DNA from: CAYJGJ01 sp964367585
GTDB lineage: Bacteria > Bacillota > Clostridia > Peptostreptococcales > Anaerovoracaceae
Direction of reading: 5' to 3'
DNA: 64,000 nucleotides
Assembly (NCBI GenBank): GCA_964367585.1
Contig: CAYIYH010000001.1
Coordinates: 496,001-560,000 of the forward strand
The first letter of the stretch is position 1. Every line of letters begins with the position of its first letter. Shown one piece after another: positions 26,141 to 34,607 of the stretch. The position numbers and the translations under genes are program-made. The notes beneath the pieces are model-generated. The model did no database searches. It saw only the letters and a list, made by a program, of their open reading frames with translations, and was not told the DNA's origin.

Positions 26141-28675
26141 TTACCGATTCATTTCGAATCCATATTTCATTTTTATTCTATCAATCTTGTTAATCATCGG
26201 ATTTCCGAACAGAAGTAATGAAATAAAAGTGGTAAATGCAAACATCAAGTTATAAGGGATTGCGGTAAAGTATACTAACATTATTGATTCTATCGTTATA
26301 TCTTGCTGTATTAATGCTATAGACCAAAAATCAACAAATAGACCATATATGAAAAATGCCGACAATCCTCCAAAAATTGATATGACCCACGTGTTCCTAT
26401 TTTTTGTTCTACCCAAGTATCCCGCTAGCATTCCAACAAGTCCCATTCCGAGCATTTGCCACGGTGTCCACGGACCTTGGCCAAACAAAAAGTTTGACAT
26501 GAAGGCGGACATTGCACCTATAACAAATCCAAAATTGGGGCCCATGCAAATGCTGCCAGCTATTACTACCGCAAGGATTGGCTTTCCTTGTGGAACCAGA
26601 TAAAATGCTGTCCTTGCAGCTACTCCGAGTGCAACTATTACCGAGATTAGAACAAGCTCTCGTGCTGTTGGCTTCTTCACTTCAAACGCAAAGAAGAACG
26701 GCACCATGGATAACAATATCATCAGTATACTTACTACCGCAAAATTATCCCTTGATTTTGTAAATATTGTATATATAAGCATTGATGCCATTGCCACAAC
26801 AACAAAAATTGATAATAGCATATTCTTTTGTCGACTATTTATTTTTTTTTTACTTGTGTCGCTGACCTTATCAGTATCGCGATAATCTTCTACAGAAGAC
26901 CCTCTTTCAGTATCGACTATTTTTTCGATGTGATTGCTTTCTTCAACAGTAATGTCGATGCCTTTATTGTTTTCAATATTCTCGAGTACTAATCCAGCTA
27001 CGTCATCCGCCGTTATTGTATTTTCGAAAGTGTTAGACGACATTTTATTTGCGGATGTGGTATAAAAACTATTTCCCGAAAAGAATTTGCGTGAAGAACC
27101 TTCTGTACTGATTTTTCCATCAAAAAACATCGCACATCTGTCCGCAAACTGCCCTGAAAACTCTATATCATGAGACACTAACACGATTGTTTTGCCTCTA
27201 TTTTTCAACTCAATAAGAATATTTCCTAATATCCCTTTAAAAAAGTTATCGATTCCCTTTGTCGGTTCATCTAGTAAAACCACTTTGGGATCCAATAGTA
27301 AAATTTTAGCCAATGCAACACGTTGTTGCTCTCCGCCACTAATATCATAAGGATGTGATTCCAATACATCTTCTATTTGGGTAACTTTTGCTACATCGAT
27401 TATTTTTTGCTCTTTTTCGCTGTCGGAAAAATCCCTCCCTATTAATACTTCCATTAAGTCGTTTTTCACGACATCTTCTACAAATATAGACTGTGGATCT
27501 TGAGGGAGCATGCTAAGCATGCCGTTTCTCAATTCTTTTTCTTTGTATTTTTCGATTCGTTTTCCATATATCAGAGTCTTTCCTCTAAATGCCCTTTCGA
27601 TTCCCGCAATTACTTTTAAACTTGTCGTCTTACCTGTTCCATTGCCGCCCACTATTGCGAAAATCTCACCTTCTCTAATTGTAAGGTTCAAACCACGTAC
27701 TATATCGTTTCCTTGTTTATAATATCTAAACCAAACGTCTTTTATCTCGATTGCCTTTGTGTCTGATCTTTTTAAATTTTCATCTTGTATCTTTGTCTTT
27801 TTTAAATCTACTCCCGAAAGTATCTTGTTTAACCAAAGTCTGCCTCCGCGAACATCTATCGGACATTCCAATTCCTTTCCATAACCAGCATTATATACTT
27901 TGTCATACACTTGCATTGGAGATGGCATTGCAGCAAACATGTCGCTACCTATAGAGGATAGTGTTGCACCCACATTATTGGGCGTGTCATTTGCAATTAT
28001 TTCTCCGGCTTCCATTACGATTACCCTGTCCGCAAGTGGCAATAATTCGTCTAAGCGGTGCTCCGAAATAATTATAGTAGTACCAATCTCTCTGTTTATC
28101 TTCTTTATAATTTGTATAAACTCTGCCGCTGCGATTGGATCAAGTTGCGATGTTGGTTCGTCAAGTATAAGTACTTCCGGATTCATTACCATGACTGATG
28201 CTAAATTCAATATTTGCTTTTGTCCACCTGATAGTTCTTTTGTATCTTTGTCAAACCACTCTTGTATTCCAAAAAAGCTTGCCATTTCTGCGACTCTGAC
28301 TCTAATTACTTCCTTTTCTAGACCTAAGTTTTCCAAGCCGAATGCCATCTCATGCCAAACTCTATCAGTCACTATTTGATTATCCGGATTTTGCAGCACG
28401 AACCCTATCGACGAAGCTTGTGTTCTCTCATCTAGGTTGTTTATGTCGCAGTGTCCTGATTTTTCTTTAACCTCGAAAAGGATAGTCCCACTCTTTTCTC
28501 CATTTGGTGACAGGGCAGGCTTAAACTGCCTAAGTAAAGTGCTCTTTCCTGATCCCGATCTTCCCATCAATACCAGAAATTCACCTCGAATGACATCCAT
28601 CGAAATTTTATTTAGTGCCGGGTTATCCCTATTCGAATAGCAAAACGTTAAATCCTCGACTTTAAATATTTCCAT
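26141..28675 (-). CDS. ECF transporter fusion: EcfA-EcfA' ATPases with a C-terminal S component
   Basis: One 844-residue chain joins two ABC ATPases and a membrane substrate-binding unit. ATPase 1 (about 1-270): GRSGSGKST, LQNPDNQIV, LSGGQKQ, LILDEPTS. ATPase 2 (about 305-540): GGNGTGKTT, LPQDPQSIF, SGGEQQRVALAK, LLDEPTKG. After an acidic linker of about 90 residues come two hydrophobic segments and then the S domain (about 670-844) with ARELVLISVIVALGVAARTAF and GPWTPWQMLGMGLVGMLAGYLG, which resemble cobalamin-type CbrT S components. Usually these are two or three separate proteins. It overlaps ecfT by 28 bases. The B12 substrate is inferred from leader and neighbours. Confidence 0.88.
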   Translation of the reverse strand: MEIFKVEDLTFCYSNRDNPALNKISMDVIRGEFLVLMGRSGSGKSTLLRQFKPALSPNGEKSGTILFEVKEKSGHCDINNLDERTQASSIGFVLQNPDNQIVTDRVWHEMAFGLENLGLEKEVIRVRVAEMASFFGIQEWFDKDTKELSGGQKQILNLASVMVMNPEVLILDEPTSQLDPIAAAEFIQIIKKINREIGTTIIISEHRLDELLPLADRVIVMEAGEIIANDTPNNVGATLSSIGSDMFAAMPSPMQVYDKVYNAGYGKELECPIDVRGGRLWLNKILSGVDLKKTKIQDENLKRSDTKAIEIKDVWFRYYKQGNDIVRGLNLTIREGEIFAIVGGNGTGKTTSLKVIAGIERAFRGKTLIYGKRIEKYKEKELRNGMLSMLPQDPQSIFVEDVVKNDLMEVLIGRDFSDSEKEQKIIDVAKVTQIEDVLESHPYDISGGEQQRVALAKILLLDPKVVLLDEPTKGIDNFFKGILGNILIELKNRGKTIVLVSHDIEFSGQFADRCAMFFDGKISTEGSSRKFFSGNSFYTTSANKMSSNTFENTITADDVAGLVLENIENNKGIDITVEESNHIEKIVDTERGSSVEDYRDTDKVSDTSKKKINSRQKNMLLSIFVVVAMASMLIYTIFTKSRDNFAVVSILMILLSMVPFFFAFEVKKPTARELVLISVIVALGVAARTAFYLVPQGKPILAVVIAGSICMGPNFGFVIGAMSAFMSNFLFGQGPWTPWQMLGMGLVGMLAGYLGRTKNRNTWVISIFGGLSAFFIYGLFVDFWSIALIQQDITIESIMLVYFTAIPYNLMFAFTTFISLLLFGNPMINKIDRIKMKYGFEMNR

Positions 28676-29535
28676 TTAACAGCTTCTTTCAAATTAATTA
28701 GAATAGGCATAAAGTATAAAACTACTGTGCCTAAATATATTATAAACCAAGCAGAACTTTTGTATATTACTTCGATATACGGGAAGTAAAAAATATAGGA
28801 GCCAAGTGTCGGTATTCCCACAAAAGTTACTAGCGTTGCAATGATAATGATTACTTCACAGCATATATCTCTTGTAGAAAACACAAAGTTATTGTAACTC
28901 GTTCGGCCTTTCAATCCATATCCCCTAGCTTTCATCGAGTCCGCTGTATCTATTGAGTTTTCAAGTGACCACGATATCATTATTGATAGTATTTTTGCGC
29001 CATGCCTCAACTTTTCTTTTTTCGTACCTGTTTCCAAGTCTTTTCCTATACATTTTTGTCCTGTCGAAATTAACTTTGCCCTTTTCGCAAATAACGGTAC
29101 GAATCGAAGCACCATAGAAAAGATAAGGGCAAGTGTCGGAACAATCTTCCCAAACACGTATAGAAACTTATCGCTCGTAACTACCACGTTATATGAATAA
29201 AACCACATTAAAATCGAGCTAAACATCAAGCCGTTAGTTATGCCATATGCCATAGCTTCCCATGTAAACACCTTGAAACTTATTTCAAATAAAATGGTCT
29301 CACCCGACTGATTAACATACATATTAATCAGTACAGACAAGACCATTACTGGCAATACAAAAATAAAGAACAGTTTTATGAATTTCTTGCCACCCAAAAA
29401 AATCGCATACGAAAAAGAAGCGACGAATGATATGGACAACAGATATATGTCAAAATAAAACATTGCCGCAGCAATTACCGACAGAAAATACGAAATATTT
29501 ATTATTGGGTGAAATTCACTAAAGGTATCTTTCAT
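28648..29535 (-). CDS. ecfT: ECF transporter transmembrane coupling protein EcfT
   Basis: A 295-residue CbiQ-family membrane protein that couples ATP hydrolysis to S-component movement. Five to six helices; the cytoplasmic coupling helix carries the ARG motif in SMKARGYGLKGRT (about 205-217). It starts four bases after the upstream lipoprotein gene and overlaps the ATPase fusion, so all three are one operon. Together they make a complete ECF module encoded in three genes instead of the usual four. Confidence 0.9.
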   Translation of the reverse strand: MKDTFSEFHPIINISYFLSVIAAAMFYFDIYLLSISFVASFSYAIFLGGKKFIKLFFIFVLPVMVLSVLINMYVNQSGETILFEISFKVFTWEAMAYGITNGLMFSSILMWFYSYNVVVTSDKFLYVFGKIVPTLALIFSMVLRFVPLFAKRAKLISTGQKCIGKDLETGTKKEKLRHGAKILSIMISWSLENSIDTADSMKARGYGLKGRTSYNNFVFSTRDICCEVIIIIATLVTFVGIPTLGSYIFYFPYIEVIYKSSAWFIIYLGTVVLYFMPILINLKEAVKWKYLKSRI

Positions 29536-29539
29536 TTTA

Positions 29540-30040
29540 TTATTCAGCTGTGAAATCTACTATGTAAATCCAATTAATTACGTCTCCGTCCTTAACTTCT
29601 ATTTCGTCCGCACCTACAGTTGGAGCTTCACTATTAACATCATAAGTCCAGCCACTCATAGGCCCTGCTTCACCATTTGCAATTCCTTCAAGCGTTGTGA
29701 CATATCCCGTAGCATCGATATCGAATGTTCCCGCTTCCATGGAGGCATCCAATGCATTAGTTCCACTAGGGATCGTAACAGTAGTCTCTATAAGCGTTCC
29801 ATCACCTGCTTTTCTTACTAGTTCTTCATCCAATGTGTCGGCAACTTCAAGAATGCCTTCGCAAGTAACTACAACTTGAACTGATATTTCATCGGTTCCT
29901 GATGATGCGGAATCGTCTCCAGTAGTATCTTGCCCACAACCTGCAAGAATAGATGTCATCATAATCATTGAAAGAATTAGTACTAATGACAATGTTTTTT
30001 TGCCATTTTTTTTGTTTAAGAATTTTAATTCAGTTTTCAT
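29540..30040 (-). CDS. DUF4430 (transcobalamin-like C-terminal) lipoprotein
   Basis: A 166-residue extracytoplasmic lipoprotein: basic start, hydrophobic core and lipobox LAGC, then a Ser/Asp linker. The mature domain has GPMSGWTYDVN, VGADEIEVKDGDVINWIY, matching the DUF4430 fold that also forms the C-terminal half of animal transcobalamin. In bacteria this domain is often near corrinoid uptake genes. Its place as first gene of the ECF operon, behind a B12-box leader, suggests it captures B12 or hands it to the S domain. The pairing is inferred, not shown. Confidence 0.85.
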   Translation of the reverse strand: MKTELKFLNKKNGKKTLSLVLILSMIMMTSILAGCGQDTTGDDSASSGTDEISVQVVVTCEGILEVADTLDEELVRKAGDGTLIETTVTIPSGTNALDASMEAGTFDIDATGYVTTLEGIANGEAGPMSGWTYDVNSEAPTVGADEIEVKDGDVINWIYIVDFTAE

Positions 30041-30062
30041 TTTTTCTCCTTTTATACCAATT

Positions 30063-30095
30063 AAAAAAGCACATCAGACAGAATCTAAAGTGCTT
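30063..30095 (-). terminator. Regulated terminator in the ECF operon leader
   Basis: AAGCAC (30090-30095) pairs with GTGCTT (30067-30072) and is followed on the mRNA by six U. An upstream segment (30112-30123, CAGACAAGAATC) can instead pair with the terminator loop (30075-30085, GATTCTGTCTG), a classical antiterminator layout. Confidence 0.6.
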
Positions 30096-30320
30096 ACAAA
30101 GCGCATTACATGATTCTTGTCTGTAATAGTCGCAATATCTTGTCTGGTTTTCCGGCTTTACGGTAGCAGAGTCTGCTTAGGTCATTATCCTAATTGCCCA
30201 GGATCAAAATATTCTATATCTATTTATTTTTTACAATATGCCTTAAATAATTCGGACTCTTTGTTGACCAGTTGATAAAATTATCACCATTTCAATCAGG
30301 ATTATTTTTCAAGCTTATCT
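30096..30320 (-). promoter_or_regulatory. Probable cobalamin riboswitch
   Basis: The leader of the DUF4430-ECF operon is about 280 bases. At 30142-30158 the mRNA reads AAGCCGGAAAACCAGAC, close to the B12 box (AGYCMGGAGRCCKGCC). Upstream it has a perfect AGCAGA-TCTGCT hairpin and a GGTGATAA segment where riboswitch cores carry GGTGAAAATCC. The fit is incomplete: I do not find a clean GCCACTG element. Class or variant B12 riboswitch is the best call because genes and terminator also fit. Confidence 0.6.
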
Positions 30321-30325
30321 GTAAA

Positions 30326-30354
30326 AGTATAGTTTTTTTGGAGAGAATTGTCAA
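30326..30354 (-). promoter_or_regulatory. Promoter of the B12-type ECF operon
   Basis: TTGACA (30349-30354), 17 bases, TATACT (30326-30331) on the minus strand: an almost perfect housekeeping promoter. It places the leader start near 30319. Confidence 0.85.
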
Positions 30355-30495
30355 GAAATTTCTTCAACACTGTGATGAATTAGGTATATTGCCTACTACC
30401 AAATTATCGATTATTATTTACAATTAACTTCTATTGAAAAAATAGAAACTGTTAACATAAAAAAATTACAAGATACTGTTTTATTCACTTTAATA

Positions 30496-30504
30496 TGCTA
30501 TAAT
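30496..30504 (+). promoter_or_regulatory. Extended -10 promoter of the CDF transporter gene
   Basis: TGCTATAAT gives an extended -10 with a perfect TATAAT at 30499-30504; the -35 region is weak. The leader to the ATG is about 105 bases and has no recognised riboswitch. Confidence 0.6.
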
Positions 30505-30618
30505 GACATATCAAAGCAATATATGCTTAAAAAAAGTTACGGCGAAACCTGTTTCAAATACACACAATACTAAAATACAATGTAAAGTTACATCACGACG
30601 AATTTTTTTGGAGAAAAA

Positions 30619-31536
30619 ATGCAAAAAAAAATAATAACAAACATAGGAATAAAAGTGTCAATAATCTCAATAGTAGTAAATTTAGCACTGTTTATTGGGA
30701 AGTTATCCGCAGGGATCTTGGGCAATTCCGGGGCCATGGTATCGGACGCAGTACACTCGGCATCCGACTTATTTACAACTATCATTGTAATTGTAGGAGT
30801 TTCCATTTCTGAAAGAGAAGAGGACCAATCTCACCAATACGGCCACGAAAAACTGGAATGCATAGCAGCCATCATCATATCTGCGATTCTCTTTATTACA
30901 GGTGCACTCATTGGAGTTAATGCTCTCGAAATCATTTTTATGGGAGAATATGAAACTCTTTCAGTGCCGTCCATACTTCCGCTTATAGCGGCGCTCCTAT
31001 CCATTCTTATCAAGGAATGGATGTTCCAATATACGAAGAGGGCTGCAAAAATCACTAACTCGGAGGCATTAATGGCGGATGCTTGGCACCATAGATCGGA
31101 TGCGCTTTCATCTATCGGCAGTTTCATCGGAATCGGCGGTGCGATTCTAGGCTTTCCGATTTTTGATAGCATTGCAATGCTGATTATTTCATGTATGATT
31201 GTCAAGGCGTCGTATGATATTGCAAAGGTGGCAATCGATAAAATCGTAGACAGGGCAATAGACATGGATACTCAAGAAAAAATTAGGAAAACAGCACTGA
31301 GTATTGAAGGAGTATTAGATATAGATAGTCTAAAAACAAGACTCTTTGGAAACAAATTTTATGTAGATATCGAAATATGCTGTGATCCGAGCATCTCTCT
31401 GATTGAAGCGCACACCATCGCAGAAAATGTCCACGATGCAATAGAAACAATCTTTCCGATGGCTAAACATTGCATGGTGCATGTAAATCCACTAGAGTCT
31501 TTAATTGCAGTGCCAAATCAAAATGCACAGAATTGA
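30619..31536 (+). CDS. Cation diffusion facilitator (CDF) metal exporter
   Basis: Proton-coupled exporter of divalent metals (zinc, iron or manganese). The 305 residues have six helices; the metal site is built from SDAVHSASD (TM2, HxxxD) and DAWHHRSDA (TM5, HxxxD). The C-terminal cytoplasmic domain (about 215-305) has the ferredoxin-like fold of the family, with His-rich residues KHCMVHVNP. The TM2 pattern with DxxxH/HxxxD resembles the FieF/MamB group, so the ion cannot be named. It lies alone, divergent from the B12 operon. Confidence 0.93.
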   Translation: MQKKIITNIGIKVSIISIVVNLALFIGKLSAGILGNSGAMVSDAVHSASDLFTTIIVIVGVSISEREEDQSHQYGHEKLECIAAIIISAILFITGALIGVNALEIIFMGEYETLSVPSILPLIAALLSILIKEWMFQYTKRAAKITNSEALMADAWHHRSDALSSIGSFIGIGGAILGFPIFDSIAMLIISCMIVKASYDIAKVAIDKIVDRAIDMDTQEKIRKTALSIEGVLDIDSLKTRLFGNKFYVDIEICCDPSISLIEAHTIAENVHDAIETIFPMAKHCMVHVNPLESLIAVPNQNAQN

Positions 31537-31554
31537 AAGCTACTCTGTGCATTT
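31521..31554 (+). terminator. Terminator overlapping the end of the CDF gene
   Basis: AAATGCACAGA (31521-31531) pairs perfectly with TCTGTGCATTT (31544-31554). The left arm lies inside the last codons of the gene, whose stop is in the loop. Confidence 0.8.
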
Positions 31555-31595
31555 ATTATATTATGATATACAAATAATTTTTTAATTCACTAATT

Positions 31596-31664
31596 CTCAA
31601 TTACTTTGAAATTCTGTCCGAGTTCCAAAGGGCTCAATCACTTCGAAATCCTGTCCGGGTTCCA
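31596..31664. repeat. Tandem copy of the trkH 3' end
   Basis: The last 32 bases around the second trkH stop (31633-31664) recur at 31596-31627, a 37-base period, with 28 of 32 bases equal and all differences transitions. The copy would decode WNSDRISK-stop against WNPDRISK-stop in the gene. Confidence 0.75.
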
Positions 31665-33107
31665 GTAAGATCTAGATATGATTACTACAAATGGATATAT
31701 TTCTAATCTCCCGGCTACCATTAAGAAAGCACTAACCAGTTTGCCCCACCACGAAAAAACACTAAAATCTCCGGTGCTTCCTATTAACCCGAAGCCTGTT
31801 CCATTGTTTGAAAGTGCAGATATTGCTGCGCTAAAAGTAGTTTCTACATCTAAGTTATCCAATGAAAGCATTACCACACCAAATACAAAAAACATGAAAT
31901 ATAGGAGAATAAATGTAGCAACATTTGCCGTATGCTGAACTGAGACTGCTTCTTGTCCTATCATGATAGGGCGTATAGCTCTCGGATGAATTTTTTTGTA
32001 AATTCCACGAAAAACTAGTTTCAAGCCTATTCCAAATCTAATCGCTTTAATCGAGCCGGCCGTAGAAGAAGAACATCCACCTATTATTATTAAAAACATT
32101 AGAATTATTTTTGAAAATGACGGCCACACCGTATAATCTGTAAACGCATACCCCGAAGTAGAACCATAGGACACTACCTGCAAGACAGCATTTCTTAATG
32201 CACTAAATACATCCGTATATGTGCCTGAAACATATAGATTTATAGCCACTAAAGCAGTAGCTATTCCCAGCACAGAAAGAAACACTTTTATCTCATAGTT
32301 TTGGAAGAACCCCCGCAAATCTCCTTTTAACAATATAATAAACAACGCAAAATTTGTTGAAGCTACTATACTAAAAAGTGTAACGACAACTTCCAAATAC
32401 GGCGTCATATTAGTCAATATTCCATTGCTATTTAAAGTTAGACCAGCACTACTAATAATATTCAATGAATTAGTCACGGAGTCAAATGTTGATAGTCCTC
32501 CTAACTTCAGTAGAACAAATAGTATCACAGTAAACACGGCATACAACTTATAAAAGTTTTTTGCTGAATCGGAAATTCGTGTAGCTGTTTTTTGAATTAT
32601 GGAGCCGCTCAACTCTGATTTTGCAAGTTTTTGACCATTTACACCGACTTGTGGCAAAAGAGAAAGTGCGAGAAACAATATCCCCATTCCACCCATAAAG
32701 TGACATAATGACTTCCAAAGGACTATAGAGTTTGGAAGTGTATTAACATCTACCACATATCCTCCTGTCGTCGTCCACCCTGCTGCGGACTCGAAAAAAG
32801 CATCAACAAAAGAAATACCTAATCCAGAGAAATATACAGGAATTGCACCAAGAACTATTACCGAACCCCATGCTATCAACGCAACTATGAATCCCTCTCT
32901 AGTTGAAACTTTAAAATTCAATTTTTTTGTTTTCCAAAATGTTGGTAGCCCTATGAGAATACAAAATAATGAGGTTATTCCAAACGATGCTGCGGTTCCT
33001 GTTTCATTCCAATAGAGCGATGAGGTTATCGGAAGGAGCATAAACAATCCTTGGATAAATATTACAAATGAAACTGTTCTAATGATTATCGGTATATTAA
33101 ATTTCAT
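31638..33107 (-). CDS. Trk/Ktr potassium transporter membrane subunit (copy 2)
   Basis: TrkH/KtrB-type channel-like protein of 489 residues with four pore-loop repeats. The filters can be read as TTTGGY near residue 112, SSAGLT near 222, STSGYA near 313 and NNGTGF near 436. Filters 2 and 4 depart from the forms in the neighbour copy (GTGGF and NIGPGF), which may alter ion selectivity. It is last in trkA-trkH-trkH, 11 bases after the first trkH, with AGGAGG before its ATG. The end of the gene is partly duplicated downstream. Confidence 0.92.
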   Translation of the reverse strand: MKFNIPIIIRTVSFVIFIQGLFMLLPITSSLYWNETGTAASFGITSLFCILIGLPTFWKTKKLNFKVSTREGFIVALIAWGSVIVLGAIPVYFSGLGISFVDAFFESAAGWTTTGGYVVDVNTLPNSIVLWKSLCHFMGGMGILFLALSLLPQVGVNGQKLAKSELSGSIIQKTATRISDSAKNFYKLYAVFTVILFVLLKLGGLSTFDSVTNSLNIISSAGLTLNSNGILTNMTPYLEVVVTLFSIVASTNFALFIILLKGDLRGFFQNYEIKVFLSVLGIATALVAINLYVSGTYTDVFSALRNAVLQVVSYGSTSGYAFTDYTVWPSFSKIILMFLIIIGGCSSSTAGSIKAIRFGIGLKLVFRGIYKKIHPRAIRPIMIGQEAVSVQHTANVATFILLYFMFFVFGVVMLSLDNLDVETTFSAAISALSNNGTGFGLIGSTGDFSVFSWWGKLVSAFLMVAGRLEIYPFVVIISRSYWNPDRISK

Positions 33108-33118
33108 ATATCATCCTC

Positions 33119-34585
33119 CTATGCTTTATTATGATTCCAATATTTAGGTGAAAAAAGCACAAGAAAAGTAATAACTTCTAGTCTGCCCGCTATCATCAAA
33201 AATGACAATACATATTTAGTAAAGTCACTAAAAAAATCAAAGTTCATTGCTGGACCAACAAGATTGAATCCCGGCCCAATATTTCCAATACATGCTATAG
33301 TCGCAGTAAGCGAAGTGATCATGTCATGGCCATCTAAGGCTACAACCGCAGTGCCACACAGTATTACCAATATGTATGTAAGGATAAAATTAGAAATGTT
33401 TGTAACTACATCAGAAGGAAGTGGCTTACCATTGATAGTAATTGGAGCAATGCGGTTCGGATGTATCTTCAAAGACACATTGCGCTTGATCATTTTGAGG
33501 GCTACAAGAATTCTTATCATCTTGGTTCCACCACCTGTGGATGAAGAGGAGGCCCCTGTAAGCATGAGTAAAAATATTATCATCTTACTGAATGTTGGCC
33601 AAAGATCAAAATTAGCAGTCGCATACCCAGTAGTAGTTGTAATAGAAGCCGATTGAAAAGCGGAAAGTCTAACACTCTCTTCTAGCGTGTCATAAGTATT
33701 TGTAAAATACAGATTTACAGAAATTAAAATAGTTGCAATAAGCAATATGCCTATATAAAGCCGGAATTCTGAATCTTTAAAAACTTTCCTCGGGCCACTC
33801 TTAAACAAAACAAAATACAAGTTGAAGTTTATACCGCATATAAACATGAAAATCGTGATAACCCACTGGACGTAAGGAGATGTAAAGTGTCCAACACTTG
33901 CACCGTATGAAGAAAAACCACCTGTGCCCACAGTTCCAAATGTATGGATTAAACTATCGTAGAGACTTAATCCACCGAGGCATAGTAATATTGTTTCTGC
34001 TACAGTAATAAGTATGTAAAGCAAATATAAATTTTTTGCGGTGTCTGCAAATCTCGGAGTAAGCTTATCTAGTGTAGGACCGGGGGTTTCTGATATTGCA
34101 ATATTTTGACCACCAATTCCAAGTGACGGCAAAAGAGCCATGAGTAAAACAATTATTCCCATTCCTCCAAGCCAATGCGTGAAAGAACGCCAAAATAGCA
34201 TAGATCTAGAAAGTCCTTCTATGTCATTTAGAATTGAAGCTCCTGTTGTCGAAAGTCCGGATGCTGTTTCAAAAAAAGCATCGACGAATTCCGGGATATT
34301 TTCCGAAATAACAAAGGGCAATGCCCCTATTACCGAACATAAAACCCACCCCATCGTAACGACAAGAAATCCATCTCTTACTTTTAGTTTAGTAAGAGAT
34401 GGACGGACAAATTTGATTATCAATAATCCTAATAACAAACAGGGCACAGCCACATATCCAAATGACATGAGACTTTTTATTTCATAATTTACTACCGCAA
34501 CAATGATTGAGGGGAATAGTGCAAATCCCATAATTATTAAGAATATACCTACCATACGTAGTAACATCTGTTTTCGTAATGACAT
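33119..34585 (-). CDS. trkH: Trk/Ktr potassium transporter membrane subunit (copy 1)
   Basis: TrkH of 488 residues, 8-10 helices plus four pore loops. The selectivity filters are TTGAS near 114, GTGGFSS near 226, TTGYAT near 315 and NIGPGF near 437, all with the central Gly that lines the K+ path. It starts 22 bases after trkA stops and has GAGGAG before the ATG. It shares clear sequence similarity with the downstream copy, so the two arose by duplication, but they have diverged throughout. Confidence 0.94.
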   Translation of the reverse strand: MSLRKQMLLRMVGIFLIIMGFALFPSIIVAVVNYEIKSLMSFGYVAVPCLLLGLLIIKFVRPSLTKLKVRDGFLVVTMGWVLCSVIGALPFVISENIPEFVDAFFETASGLSTTGASILNDIEGLSRSMLFWRSFTHWLGGMGIIVLLMALLPSLGIGGQNIAISETPGPTLDKLTPRFADTAKNLYLLYILITVAETILLCLGGLSLYDSLIHTFGTVGTGGFSSYGASVGHFTSPYVQWVITIFMFICGINFNLYFVLFKSGPRKVFKDSEFRLYIGILLIATILISVNLYFTNTYDTLEESVRLSAFQSASITTTTGYATANFDLWPTFSKMIIFLLMLTGASSSSTGGGTKMIRILVALKMIKRNVSLKIHPNRIAPITINGKPLPSDVVTNISNFILTYILVILCGTAVVALDGHDMITSLTATIACIGNIGPGFNLVGPAMNFDFFSDFTKYVLSFLMIAGRLEVITFLVLFSPKYWNHNKA

Positions 34586-34607
34586 AATTGCTCCTCGGGC
34601 TATAGTT

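Noticed and set aside
30505..30618. Manganese or NiCo riboswitch before the CDF gene
   Set aside because: A 105-base leader is present but none of the conserved loop sequences can be found.
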